From Oscillatoria sp. SIO1A7 (GTDB taxonomy: Bacteria > Cyanobacteriota > Cyanobacteriia > Cyanobacteriales > Laspinemataceae): a stretch of DNA of 48,522 nt. Below are positions 8,900 to 18,300 of the stretch, piece by piece. The notes beneath the pieces are model-generated. The model was not told where the DNA came from. It did no database searches and was given only the letters and a program-made list of their open reading frames with translations. The DNA is taken from NCBI GenBank assembly GCA_010672965.1, contig JAAHFN010000007.1, positions 92,523 through 141,044 of the forward strand. Direction: 5' to 3'. The first letter of the stretch is position 1, and every line of letters begins with the position of its first letter. A program made the translations under genes and the position numbers.

Positions 8900-9346
8900 A
8901 ACCCTCTATCGGAGCCATAAAACTATATTAGCACGGCGTTGCTCGAACTTCAACATTAAATGCAAAAATTTTTTTGCGCTTGGGCACCTCCCGCATTTCC
9001 TCCACTGTCGTATAGCCTAATTTGACAGCCTCGGTCGCCATTACTGGATCCCCCGCCTACAGATTTGCGCTGCACCACAAACATTTGCCGCAAAACAGCC
9101 TACTGGCAAGGCGACGGTTAAAATTGTGAGTTCGATCCGCGACAGCGCACCTATCCCCCCAAACCCCCCTTAAAAAGGGGGCTAAGCTCTGAATCTCTCA
9201 ATAGCCCCCCAATTTATCGGGGGGTTGGGGGGATCTGACGTTGGTATTAGACCTCGCATTTGTTGTGTTACTACGGACGGTAGGGGCGAATATGTTCGCC
9301 CGACACCCCACACCCGACACCCCACACCCGACACCCCACACCCCCG
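8900..9346. other. Intergenic: conserved 3' flank of the ncRNA plus GC-rich repeats
   Basis: 8920-9110 resembles 39530-39715, the DNA after the second ncRNA copy. On the minus strand it contains a 37-codon open frame (8928-9041) with the phrase LGYTTVEEM; the second copy has LGYTAVEEV in an otherwise broken frame, so this may be the remnant of a real gene. 9150-9270 is a C/G-rich repeat (CCCCCAAACCCCCCTT... and ATCTGACGTTGGTATTAG) also seen at 40135-40335. 9300-9345 is a CACACCCCACACCCGA minisatellite. Confidence 0.55.
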
Positions 9347-10111
9347 TTAGGGTTTGCGAGAGATAATACGAATTCGGCGATAATCGGCATACCAAGTTCC
9401 ATCCCGATACAATTGGGGACGCAACTCCCGTTCGATCGCAGTAAAAATCTCTTGTTTTGCTTCGGCCGATATCCCGTCAAGAAACCTAGCAAACATTTCT
9501 AGCCAATTCTGTATGCCTCGTTCTCCGTCTTCTAAAGGAGTGGGGCGATCGAAAAGCAGGGCAAAAGTAACTTCAAAGCCGCGAGCTTCTAGGAGAGTAG
9601 TATATTCGCTAATGCTGGGAAAATACCAAGGATTGTCAGCGGGAGAAATAGGATAACCGGCTGCCTGGATAGCTCGATAAGAAGCAGCGATAATAGCCGC
9701 TACATTTCCCCGGCCGCCAAATTCAGCGACAAAGCGCCCGCCCGGTTTTAGGGATTGCCAGACTCCAGCTACAACGGCCTCTGGTTCGGTAATCCAATGG
9801 AGAACGGCATTCGAGAAAACTGCATCAAATTCACCGACGAAGGACAAATTGCGAGCGTCTGCTATTTCAAATTGGAGCTGGGGATAAGATTCGCGTGCCT
9901 GCGCAATCATCGTCGGCGAAGAATCCATGCCGATCGCGATCGCTCCCAAATTGGCAATTTCGTTGGTCAGATGACCCGTACCGCAGCCCAAGTCTAAGAT
10001 GCGTTCTCCAGTTTGGGGAGATAGCTGCTCTACTAGCTGGGCACCAAATTGCCAAACAAAAGAATGCTGGCGATCGTAAAATTTAGCATCCCACTGCTTA
10101 TCGACTTTCAT
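9347..10111 (-). CDS. Class I SAM-dependent methyltransferase (Tam/UbiE-like)
   Basis: 254 residues with a class I Rossmann methyltransferase fold. Motif I is ILDLGCGTGHLT (SAM binding), followed by IGMDSSPTMI, the acidic loop ADARNL, FDAVFSNAVLHWI (motif IV) and LKPGGRFVAEFGG (post-IV). The overall pattern resembles trans-aconitate 2-methyltransferase and related small-molecule methyltransferases, but the substrate cannot be read from sequence. The 3' end runs into a CACACCCC minisatellite that supplies the last codons or sits just beyond the stop. No good Shine-Dalgarno is seen. The KAS III gene lies upstream on the same strand, but about 310 bp of repeats separate them, so co-transcription is uncertain. 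Confidence 0.85.
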   Translation of the reverse strand: MKVDKQWDAKFYDRQHSFVWQFGAQLVEQLSPQTGERILDLGCGTGHLTNEIANLGAIAIGMDSSPTMIAQARESYPQLQFEIADARNLSFVGEFDAVFSNAVLHWITEPEAVVAGVWQSLKPGGRFVAEFGGRGNVAAIIAASYRAIQAAGYPISPADNPWYFPSISEYTTLLEARGFEVTFALLFDRPTPLEDGERGIQNWLEMFARFLDGISAEAKQEIFTAIERELRPQLYRDGTWYADYRRIRIISRKP

Positions 10112-10425
10112 ATAACTTAACTATCATAACAACAATGTGGGCATCGGGCATCGGGCATTCATAGCGGTCAGCGGTCAGCAGTCAGCGGTCAGGCACAGAG
10201 CAGCAGAGCAGCAGAGCTTTCTCTAATAGTTTCTATAATTTTTTTTCTTCCACAACCATCGCCATATAAGATAATATCATGTCGGTTTGAATGCCCCAAA
10301 AAAAGCTTCTGCGCAAGGACAGGGCGTCCCGCCTGTCCGCCTGGGCTCTTTGGGACAGGCGGGACGCCCGTCCTACGGGAGATTACAAATTTTTATGTGG
10401 GTATTTAAACAGACTTGATATAACC
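10112..10425. repeat. Gap holding CAGTCAGC repeats and a family A palindromic element
   Basis: 10137-10215 has GGGCATCGGGCAT and GCGGTCAGC repeats. A family A element spans about 10280-10422: a large GC-rich palindrome (GGACAGGGCGTCCCGCCTGT and complement) and the right end GTGGGTATTTAAACAGACTTGATATA. Related copies are at 35898-36079, 40657-40725 and 46579-46726. No gene is visible. Confidence 0.7.
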
Positions 10426-11421
10426 TTAGTATTCCATTACAATTCCGCCTACAGAAAAGCCAGCAGAAGCTCCTAAGAGCAACAAGCGATCGCCTCGTTT
10501 TATCTTATTTTGCTTAATTGCTTCGTAGAGAGCCATCGGAACTGAGGCAGCGAGGGTATTGCCATGATCCCTAGCGATCGTCATCCATTTTTCTTCGGGG
10601 ATGCCCAACTGCTTGCGCGTTAACCCGAGCCACTCAATACTAACTTGATGGGGAATCACCAGTTGTATATCCTCCATAGTTAGACCGCTAAGCTGCAACA
10701 GACGCTCTACAAACCCGGGCAAAATCTCGGCACAGAGGCGATATAAAGCTTTCCCATCCATCCTAAATAAAAAATATTCTGGGTCCGCAGCGTATTCTCT
10801 AAGATGATACTTATTTCCGGCACCAAGGCATTCCGACAGATGGGCTCCTTTGCTATAGGTTTCCATAAGCGAACCCAGAATTTTTGAGCTTTCATTTTCC
10901 GGCGATCGCCCTACAATGGCCGCAGCAGCTCCATCTCCAAAGATAGTGCAAACTTGTTTCTCTTGCCAATTAAGACCTGGGTTGCTGACTTCTGTGGCAA
11001 CCAGCAAAACTGTTTGGTAGCGACCGGCGGCGATCGCATAAGATATCATATCCAATCCGGTAATAAAACTCAGACAGGTAGAGTTAATATCAAAAGCGGG
11101 TATGCCAGAGTCTAGGGCGCCTAACTTTTCTTGAATCAAGGAGGCAGTGCAGGGAATCGCTTGTTCTGGGACGCTACTGGTGCAAACCAAGCAGTCAATC
11201 TCAGACCAAGACAATCCGGCAGCTTTGAGGGCTTCCCGAGCAGCCAAAGCGCCCATCTCGGAAGCAGTTTCATTTTCTACAAAATGGCGAACGAGTACCC
11301 CCGATTTTTTTTCTATCCAGACCTCATCTATTCCCACCCGTTCTGCCAACTGCTCTGCAGTAACTTTATTTTTGGGAAGATATTTACCTGTAGCCAGGAT
11401 TTTTACTGGTATTGCCTGCAT
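10426..11421 (-). CDS. 3-oxoacyl-ACP synthase III family protein (KAS III/FabH-like)
   Basis: 331 residues, the full length of the KAS III family. The thiolase-fold catalytic triad is intact: Cys116 in DINSTCLSF, His258 in VIPHQVSIEWL and Asn288 in DHGNTLAAS. The C-terminal GASAGFSVGG matches the family glycine loop. FabH condenses acetyl-CoA with malonyl-ACP to start fatty acid synthesis; divergent relatives make specialised lipids or polyketide starters. STCLSF differs from the usual FabH ACSGF context, so this is more likely a specialised KAS III-like enzyme than the housekeeping FabH. The start ATG has no obvious Shine-Dalgarno. No other lipid gene is adjacent. Confidence 0.88.
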   Translation of the reverse strand: MQAIPVKILATGKYLPKNKVTAEQLAERVGIDEVWIEKKSGVLVRHFVENETASEMGALAAREALKAAGLSWSEIDCLVCTSSVPEQAIPCTASLIQEKLGALDSGIPAFDINSTCLSFITGLDMISYAIAAGRYQTVLLVATEVSNPGLNWQEKQVCTIFGDGAAAAIVGRSPENESSKILGSLMETYSKGAHLSECLGAGNKYHLREYAADPEYFLFRMDGKALYRLCAEILPGFVERLLQLSGLTMEDIQLVIPHQVSIEWLGLTRKQLGIPEEKWMTIARDHGNTLAASVPMALYEAIKQNKIKRGDRLLLLGASAGFSVGGIVMEY

Positions 11422-11856
11422 ATAAATTTCAGTTCTCTGCTTGCAATTAAACCATTTATTTGCTGAAAATGGCGATATAGCAATAAGCGGTCAGCAGGAG
11501 AGCGGTCAGCAGGAGAGCAGTAGGGGCTTTCCGTGCTTTTAACCAAATATGCGTAGTGCTATAATAGCATTTTAAGATAGGGGGCCTTCAATAAATGCTC
11601 GTTCCTTAGTCAGATTCTACTTTTGACTTTTGACTTATTACCTTGAGACTTGCGTGTAGCGCTATATTAGCTTGAGAGGCTTGAGAGCATTTCACCCCCA
11701 TACAGCGGCCGCAGTAGCACCGGACCGGCGCGGCCCATACTATAACCATAACCAATCTAAATAACCTATAATAATCGGGATATTGCATTTCCGCGATCGC
11801 AGCCCCTGCTCCCCTGTCTTCTTGTTCCCCTGTCCCCTTGCTCCCCTGCCTTTTGT
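11422..11856. repeat. Gap with a family F element and CTCCCCTG minisatellite
   Basis: Family F element at 11476-11563: TATAGCA at one end and TGCTATA at the other, with GCGGTCAGCAGGAGA repeats inside and AAATATGCGTAGTGCTATA at the right end (shared with 28174-28295). 11802-11851 is a CTCCCCTGTC-type minisatellite that ends immediately before the next gene. No gene was recognised. Confidence 0.65.
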
Positions 11857-12714
11857 ATGTATCGTTTGAGACAAATCTTATCTAACGGTTTTTTCAAAGA
11901 ATCTTACTGGATTCTATTTTTGATCCTTTTATTTTTTATATTTTCTTTGTCTAACTGTATTAATAATTGGGTTTCCCTCGGCGACACCTGTAATTTGTGG
12001 CTCAAAGATTTTTCTTTGAACCTGACTGCAGAACTGATGGGAATTTTATTGGTACTGTTTTCGGTAAATCAAACAGTAAAAAATAGCCAAGAGAAAGAAA
12101 AGAATAAATTCAAAGAAATTGCTTTTCGTCAATTAAGATATGTTTTGCGCAAGCAAATATATTTGTTGTTTGAAATGTTCAAAGCAACCGTAGAGGTTAG
12201 GCCAGACAAAGATTATCAAGTATTAGTAGATTTGTTTGACGACACCTATTTTAACGAGGTAAAATATCTGGACTTGCTAAGCCCAGCGCCGATGGTGACT
12301 TCACAAGGGGACGAAATGGACTGGCTGGATTACCTGCATTCAGAGCTGCTAAGCCTGAAGTCGGCTTTGGGTCAAGTAGTCGATCGCTATTCGTTTTACC
12401 TGGACTCAGAAGTCGTAGATGTAATGGAAGAATTATCGGACTCCGTTTTTATTCGCTTTATTAACTCTATTTGGGAAGCCAAGAATATTAATGCCATTGG
12501 CGATCGGGGCGACTTACTCTCGGCCTGCAAGGATTTGTTACGGGAATACGCCACTTCCTTGTTAAAACTTATGGAGCTATACAACCAGAGTGCCGCGAGC
12601 GATCGGCAAATTACAATGGATAGGCGAAAATGGAACGATTGGTGGAGCCACAACGGCCGGCCAAAAATCGGCGAAAGTAGAATAAAACTCTATCCTCCTG
12701 CCCTACGAGACTAG
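11857..12714 (+). CDS. Hypothetical membrane protein with two N-terminal transmembrane segments
   Basis: 285 residues. Two hydrophobic helices are visible: about 18-36 ([16 protein letters not shown]) and about 56-70 ([11 protein letters not shown]). A charged, probably helical cytoplasmic region follows ([20 protein letters not shown]) with no motif I recognise. The segment between the helices ([21 protein letters not shown]) would be a short external loop. The coding sequence is unusually AT-rich at its start compared with its neighbours, and the gene is flanked by minisatellites on both sides. Its C-terminus runs to within a few bases of an ATTGGGCATTGGGCA array. The family is not recognised and the function is unknown. 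Confidence 0.75.
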   Translation: MYRLRQILSNGFFKESYWILFLILLFFIFSLSNCINNWVSLGDTCNLWLKDFSLNLTAELMGILLVLFSVNQTVKNSQEKEKNKFKEIAFRQLRYVLRKQIYLLFEMFKATVEVRPDKDYQVLVDLFDDTYFNEVKYLDLLSPAPMVTSQGDEMDWLDYLHSELLSLKSALGQVVDRYSFYLDSEVVDVMEELSDSVFIRFINSIWEAKNINAIGDRGDLLSACKDLLREYATSLLKLMELYNQSAASDRQITMDRRKWNDWWSHNGRPKIGESRIKLYPPALRD

Positions 12715-13236
12715 AATTGGGAATTGGGCATTGGGCATTGGGCATTGGGCATTGGGCATTGGGAAGAGCGGAATTGGGAAGAGCGGAATTGGGAATTGGG
12801 CATCGGGCATTGGGCATCGGGCATCGGGCATCGGGCATCGGGCAAGCCCCGTAGGCGTAGCCCGCCCTCCGGGGCGTAGGGGCGGCTACGCCTACGGAAA
12901 AAAAATGCAAAATTATTCAAAACTACCTTGATAACTCGTGACGCCTGTCCTACGAAGGGCTTGCTGAAAAAGGCTGTGGGGACTGTGGGGAGAGGGGGAG
13001 AAGACAATTTTATGTAATTCTTCCCACACCTCGTAGGCGACCTCGTAGGCGGCCTCCCACACCCCGGCTTTTTATATTTATTTATTCAGCAGACCCTACG
13101 AAAAAAACTCAAAACTCCGGTTAGCTCGAACTCAAAACTGAAACCTCAAAACTCCGGGGCGCTCGAACTCCGGTTAGCTCGAACTCAAAACTCCGGGGCG
13201 CTCGAACTCCGGGGCGCTCGAACTCAAAACTCAAAC
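12715..13236. repeat. Minisatellites (GGGCATTGGGCAT; AACTCCGGGGCGCTCG) and a 14-bp perfect palindrome
   Basis: 12718-12845 is a tandem GGGCATTGGGCATCGGGCAT array with GGAAGAGCGGAATT units. 12849-12862 (CCGTAGGCGTAGCC) pairs perfectly with 12884-12897. 12968-13090 is framed by GCTTGCTGAAAAAGGC and GCTTTTTATATTTATTTATTCAGCAG, possibly another MITE, enclosing GTGGGGA repeats. 13100-13235 is a tandem CAAAACTCCGG(GGCG or TTAG)CTCGAA array reaching the end of tadA. No gene. Confidence 0.75.
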
Positions 13237-13752
13237 CTATCCTCGTCTTTGGCTAAACCAGGATTGAAGCTGCTGGCGACAAGGGGATTCTAGAATACCG
13301 GCGAGAACCGATAATTTGTGGTAAGAGCAAGGGCCGTCGGGAATATTGGCAGCAGTGCGAATCGCGCCGGTCTTTGGGTCGTCGGCTCCATAAACTAAAA
13401 GACTAATGCGAGACTGGACGATCGCCCCGGCACACATGGGGCAAGGCTCCAGAGTAACGTAGAGAGTACAGCCGTTGAGATGCCAATTGTTTAAAACTCG
13501 GCCGGCGGCTCGCAAAGCCAGAATTTCTGCATGGGCAGTGGGGTCATTGTCTCGCTCGCGCCGGTTTTGTGCGATCGCAATAAGCCGACCTTTAGCATCA
13601 ACTATTACTGCTCCCACGGGCACTTCCCCGGCCTCGCCAGCTCTTTGAGCCAATTCTAGAGCCTCCATCATCCATTTTCGGTGGAGGAGATAGCTCGGAT
13701 CGTCAATTGGCGGTGGCGGGTAGGTTCTTGATTTTGGGGAATTTTCACTCAT
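13237..13752 (-). CDS. tadA: tRNA-specific adenosine-34 deaminase
   Basis: 171 residues from the chosen ATG at 13752 (MSENSPKS). TadA deaminates A34 of tRNA-Arg(ACG) to inosine in the anticodon wobble position and is usually essential. The zinc-dependent cytidine/deoxycytidylate deaminase fold is clear: the HAE motif has His74 as zinc ligand and Glu76 as proton shuttle, and PCPMC supplies Cys104 and Cys107. VPVGAVIVD and the C-terminal HKLSVLAGIL region also match. The frame stays open upstream to 13884, but those codons translate a CACACCCC minisatellite (repeated GVGCGVW), so the internal start is preferred. The glutaredoxin-like gene lies 135 bp upstream on the same strand with the minisatellite between them. 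Confidence 0.93.
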   Translation of the reverse strand: MSENSPKSRTYPPPPIDDPSYLLHRKWMMEALELAQRAGEAGEVPVGAVIVDAKGRLIAIAQNRRERDNDPTAHAEILALRAAGRVLNNWHLNGCTLYVTLEPCPMCAGAIVQSRISLLVYGADDPKTGAIRTAANIPDGPCSYHKLSVLAGILESPCRQQLQSWFSQRRG

Positions 13753-13804
13753 AAAGGTGACTTGAGAAGTTCTAAGGAAGTGCGTTATAAAAGCATGAAT
13801 TTTC

Positions 13805-13887
13805 CGTAGGCGGCCCCACAGACCACACCCCACAGACCACACCCCACACCCCACCCCCCACACCCCACACCCCACACCCCACACCTC
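13805..13887. repeat. CACACCCCACAGACCACACCCC minisatellite between grx-like gene and tadA
   Basis: An almost pure array of ACACCCC and ACAGACC units occupies the DNA between the two genes and directly abuts the stop of the glutaredoxin-like gene. It keeps one frame open into tadA, which can mislead automated start prediction. Confidence 0.85.
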
Positions 13888-14235
13888 TTAATAATTGTAA
13901 ACCTCGGCTAGCAAATGGTCCAGTTCTCCTTCTCTATTCAGGCGATCGAGTTCGCTATCTCCGCCAATATGCTGGTTATTGATAAAAATCTGGGGTAAAT
14001 CCCGCCGTCCTCCCGTGCGATCGACCATTGTTATTGCAGCCAACTCATCCTGGTCAATTCGGTATTCGGTGTATTTGACGCCCTTGTGACAGAGCAACCA
14101 CTTGGCTCGGATACAAGCAGAAGAAGCTTGCTTAGTATAAATTTCGACTAAAGCGCGGACGGGCTTTGGATCTTGACCCATCATTAGCTTTACGAAATCG
14201 AGCATTTCTGGGGATTTTCGCTTTTTTTCGATCAT
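13888..14235 (-). CDS. Glutaredoxin-fold protein lacking the N-terminal active-site cysteine
   Basis: 115 residues from the ATG at 14235; the frame extends to 14295, but the extra codons come from a GTGTGGGGTATGGGG repeat. The thioredoxin fold of glutaredoxin 3 is recognisable: VEIYTK at the first strand, CIRAKWLL at helix 1, the cis-Pro loop DLPQIFINNQHIGG (glutathione contact), then DSELDRL in place of the usual CDDL. Where GrxC has CPFC or CPYC, this protein has Ser38-Ser-Ala-Cys41, so the N-terminal nucleophilic cysteine is missing and only the resolving-position cysteine remains. A classic dithiol or monothiol glutaredoxin reaction is therefore unlikely. It could be a glutathione-binding, redox-inert or regulatory paralogue. 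It lies upstream of tadA on the same strand. Confidence 0.82.
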   Translation of the reverse strand: MIEKKRKSPEMLDFVKLMMGQDPKPVRALVEIYTKQASSACIRAKWLLCHKGVKYTEYRIDQDELAAITMVDRTGGRRDLPQIFINNQHIGGDSELDRLNREGELDHLLAEVYNY

Positions 14236-14622
14236 TGCAGTAAGCGCTGGCTCTTGCCCTACAACGCCGGGTGTGGGGTATGGGGTGTCGGGCATGGGGA
14301 AAATTCCCGCAGCTATTATCCCTAACTCTGTTTGGGGCTTTTAGGGTCGCGCGCCGCATGCTCCCCCGAACATCGTCAAAACGACGAAAAAGCCTCAGAG
14401 TCAACACCCTACCCTACAACCGATTGGTAGAACGGCCGAGCCGATAGACTATGCCTTGGTGAGTCTAGCCTAGATCTTTTTTGTCTGGGCTGCCTATGGG
14501 GCGAGACTATCTAGTTTAGTCTGCTGGTGTAGTCTGCGCGTAGCCAGTAGAGTAGGTAGAGTAGGGGCGTTTCATGTCCCTCGCGAAACTGCCGTTCTGT
14601 AGAGGCGGAAAGCCCCTACTGT
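14236..14622. other. Intergenic stretch without a recognised gene
   Basis: It contains a GTGTGGGGTATGGGGTGTCGGG repeat fragment (14266-14295), a phrase GTCAACACCCTA also found at 25571 and near the window start, and an imperfect inverted repeat bounded by AGTAGGGGCGTTTC (14558) and GGAAAGCCCCTACT (14607), probably a MITE remnant. Nothing coding or tRNA-like was seen. Confidence 0.5.
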
Positions 14623-15042
14623 TTAAAGCTGATTGCTCCGGCTGCAAGCTCGGTAGGCAGACTCGTAGGTGCTAGAGCGCTTGCCAAAAAGTTCGTAGCG
14701 ATTGTCTCGCACCAGTTCGTAAAGGCGATCGCCGGTTTGCTTTAGCCCCGGCAATGCCCGATAAGCAGAAACAAAAATTTCCCCCATCGGCAATAACCGC
14801 CCAATCTCTTCTGCTGCATCGCTGCCCTGCCAGCGTTTCTCTGGAGCCTTCGCATCAAGCAAAATCATTCCCAATTCGCAGTCTTCCGACGTAATATCAA
14901 AACTCCAGAGAGTCTCCCTATCCTGCATGGGAATATAGTCAAAAAGATTGCCCCGATCTAATTTTTCTAGCAATTGTACTAACGTCGAACAAAGATTGCA
15001 ATTGCCATCGTAAATAACATGGTAGTTAGCGATTGGTATCAT
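14623..15042 (-). CDS. DCC1-like (DUF393) thiol-disulfide oxidoreductase family protein
   Basis: 139 residues. The N-terminal YDGNCNLCSTLVQLLEKLD carries the family signature D-x-x-C-x-x-C (Cys15, Cys18), predicted to act as a redox-active or metal-binding pair in a thioredoxin-like fold. The centre has the usual DYIPMQD stretch, and the C-terminal half resembles other members (GLKQTGDRLYELVRDNRYELFGKR). The physiological role of DCC proteins is poorly known. The start is supported by GAGG seven bases before the ATG. The C-terminal end lies next to a possible MITE remnant. It is probably monocistronic. Confidence 0.85.
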   Translation of the reverse strand: MIPIANYHVIYDGNCNLCSTLVQLLEKLDRGNLFDYIPMQDRETLWSFDITSEDCELGMILLDAKAPEKRWQGSDAAEEIGRLLPMGEIFVSAYRALPGLKQTGDRLYELVRDNRYELFGKRSSTYESAYRACSRSNQL

Positions 15043-15345
15043 TATTTTTCCTCAAGCTGCTAAAAGAGAGCGATCGCGCATATTTTATATATTTTATAGG
15101 CTCTGGAAGCGGCATATAAGGGTAGCAGCAATGCCCTATACCCTATGCCTAGGGTGTGGGGTGTGGGGTACTCTTTCACTCCCCGAGCGCGTGACAAGAG
15201 CGGTATCGTTAGCTCTCTTAATCCCGAAACTTCCGTCCCTGTAGGACTTTCGAGCCCCCGACAGCGGTCGGGAAATAGCATGAAGTTTCCCTACACAAAA
15301 GCCCACAAGATAATCACCCTACGCTATCTATGCCCCTATCTATGC
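15043..15345. other. Intergenic stretch with second copy of the 53-bp dispersed repeat
   Basis: 15239-15291 repeats 613-665 with one difference and includes the CCCGAC-AGCG-GTCGGG hairpin. 15148-15172 is a short GTGTGGGGTGTGGGG tract. Nothing else was recognised. Confidence 0.6.
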
Positions 15346-18300
15346 CTATGCCAAAACTAAATTCTCGCCTTTTAACATTCGGGAGGCAGCTTCTAGCAGG
15401 GCCTCTTCGAGGTAAGGCTTGGTGAAGTAGCCGCTAGCGCCCATCTGGACGGCCATCTGACGATGCTTGTCTGCACCCCGAGAGGTAAGCATGGCAATAG
15501 GCAAGTCATGGAGGTGGGGATCTTTCTGCATTTGCGAGAGCAACTGCAAGCCATCCATCCGGGGCATTTCAATATCGCAGAAGACAATATCGCAGGGCAA
15601 ACCCGATCGCAGTTTTTCCCAAGCCTCTTGACCGTCCCGCGCTTGTTCCACGCGATAGCCGGCTTTGTTAAAGGTCATGGAAAGCAGCTCCCGTACAGTA
15701 ATAGAGTCGTCCACAATCAGGACTGTAGGTTGCTCTTGGACGACGGATTCTATCTCTACAGTGGAAGTATCGAGCGCGGGAACGTCGCGGCGGATGCGGC
15801 CGGCGGCGATATCTATCATTTCGAGAACATCTGCGATCGCCACAATCCGACCATCCCCCATAACCGTTGCTCCAGCAATTCCCATCGGCTTGGCTACAGG
15901 GCCTTCCAACTGTTTGATTACAATTTCCTGTTCCCCCAAAACCTGATCCACTTGCAGGGCTAAATAATTTCCGGCGCTACGCAGAACGACCACAGAAATA
16001 ATTTCTTCATCTGTATTGCCCCCATACATACTGCCGCGTCCCAAGTGGCGATTGTATCGGAGCAAATCCCGCAGAGAACGGAAGGGAAGCATAGTATCCC
16101 GCCAGGGAATAAATTGCTGATTTTCTTCGGAGGAGGAGGAATCTATTTGCACCTTATCCCGGGGGACATCGAGCATATCTTCGACCCCATCCATCGGAAA
16201 AGCAATTCGGACGCGATCGCTAATACAGACCAGAGCCTTAGAAATACTCAAAGCCAAAGGCAGGCGTATCGTAAAAGTCGTGCCCTTACCCAGAGTGGAA
16301 TCAACATTGACCACCCCGCGAATCTCGCTGACCCGGCGGCGAACCACATCCATACCCACCCCGCGACCGGCCAGTTGGTCTGCCTTATCTCGGGTACTGA
16401 ACCCGGCCTCAAACAGAAGATCGTAAACATCCAGCCGAGACATAGTTTTCGCCTCGGCAGGAGTAATCACCCCTTTCTCAATCGCTTTTACCTTCACCTT
16501 CTGGGCATCAATTCCCGCGCCATCGTCAGACACGGCAATTACGGTTTGATTTCCTTGGTGGAACGCCCGAACCACAATAGTTCCTCTGGGGTCTTTGCCT
16601 TTGCCCTCTCGAACTTGCGGCAATTCAACTCCGTGAGCCAGAGCATTATTGACCAAGTGATTCAAAGGGTCGTGAAGCTTTTCGAGAATCATCTTATCCA
16701 CCAAAGTTTCCCGTCCCTCCAAGGTCAGCTCCACTTGCTTGCCAAAATTAATCGCATTGTCGCGCACCCCACGGCGCAAGCGATCGGCAATATCGGAAAA
16801 CGGAACCATTCTCGACCGAGTTAGCCCTTCTTGGAGCTGAGTAGTGATTTGTCGTAGCTGGCGCGTCACCTGCTCTGTCTCATCCACCAAAAACTCAATA
16901 TCCGAAGACGACTCCCGCACTCGCACGATTAACTCTAGAATCTCCTGGGCTAAGGTGTGGAACGGAGTAAATCGGTCCATATCGAATACGCTCATTTGGT
17001 CGTGTCCCGAGTTCGCGGACAAGAAATGAGACCCTTGACGACTCGACAGCAGAGCCATTTCTAGCAGCACTCGCTCGTACAAATCCTGCATTCGCTGGCC
17101 TACATCTGCCAGATTTTGCACCTGGTGCAGCAGATTGTCTAAAAACTGTCGCATCCGCTCTTGATCCTGCTCCAAGCTGTTGCGGTTGACGACCAACTCT
17201 CCGACTAGGTTGTTGAGATTATCCAATTGCCGCACTGGCACCTTCATAGTCTGTTCCATAAATGGAGCGCCAGTCGCGGGCATTGTCGATCGCCCAGGAG
17301 CCGCACCCTCATCGCCATTGCTCTGGGATTCTTCCTCATCGGCTCCGGCACCTTTGGTTGCCTCCATTGCAGTCCCTGCATTTTGCCCTATCTCGCCCGC
17401 TGTCTGCGGCTCCTCGTCTAATACAGCCTCCAATGCTGCAAAATCGATAGTTGTCGGTTGGCCTAACAGAGCCTCCAAGGTCGTAAAATCTACTCCGTTA
17501 ATTTGGGCGGGCTCATCCAAAAGCGCTTCCAAAGGAGCAAAATTTATCTCCTCAAGCCGGTCTGCTTGCCTCTTTTGCTTACTGCTGCCTAGCAGAGCAT
17601 CCAACTCTACAAACACAACGCCAGCCGACTCTTCTATAAATTCGCCTTCCTCATCAAGTTCCTCGAATGCCTCTTCAGAGACATCTGCCGATTCAGCCTC
17701 TATCCCAGAGGACAAATCGGGATATTCTTCGTCTTCCGAGAAATAGATTTCTTCTTCTGAATCCCCGACTGTTTCTTCCTGGCCGGGCTCTTCTTCTGAA
17801 GAAGACCCTTCTGGTATAAACCAGCTCTCTTCAAAATTATCGGCCTCTGCTTCCCCACTTAGATCCCAATCATCAATTGCCGCTGAACCCTCGTCATAAC
17901 TCCATTCTAGGTTGGGTTGTTTTACCTCTTGCTGCAACTCATTAATAACGCTCTCGGAAACTTCCAGAATAGGTACCGATTCTTCATCTGGTTCGCTCGG
18001 GGTGTCTTCAAATAAACTATCTAGCCCCGCTAATAAGTTTGGCTTTGTTTTGTCCTCCGCTTCTTCTTCGTCTTCAGCCTCGTCAAAATTTAGCCAAAAA
18101 GCCTCTTCTTCTGGTTCTCCTATAGCTAATTCATTCTCTTCGGCTGTCCTTTCCCCTAGGTCATCTAGATTCTCCTGCTCTGCCTCTTCGTCAAACAAGG
18201 AAGCAAAGTCATCTTCGCTATCGAGGGCAGCTTCTTCCTCAAACAAATTGTTTTCTATAGACTCCTCTTCCAGATCGCCTTCAGAAAAGTTTAGCTCTTC

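Noticed and set aside
9110-9160. tRNA gene (GAGTTCGATCC T-loop-like)
   Set aside because: No acceptor, D or anticodon stem can be built around it.
12611-13007. Minus-strand frames of about 100 codons over the GGGCAT arrays
   Set aside because: They translate only minisatellite (MPNAQCP repeats) and have no conserved content.
13753-13884. N-terminal 44-residue extension of TadA
   Set aside because: It translates a CACACCCC minisatellite; the internal ATG begins the family-like sequence.
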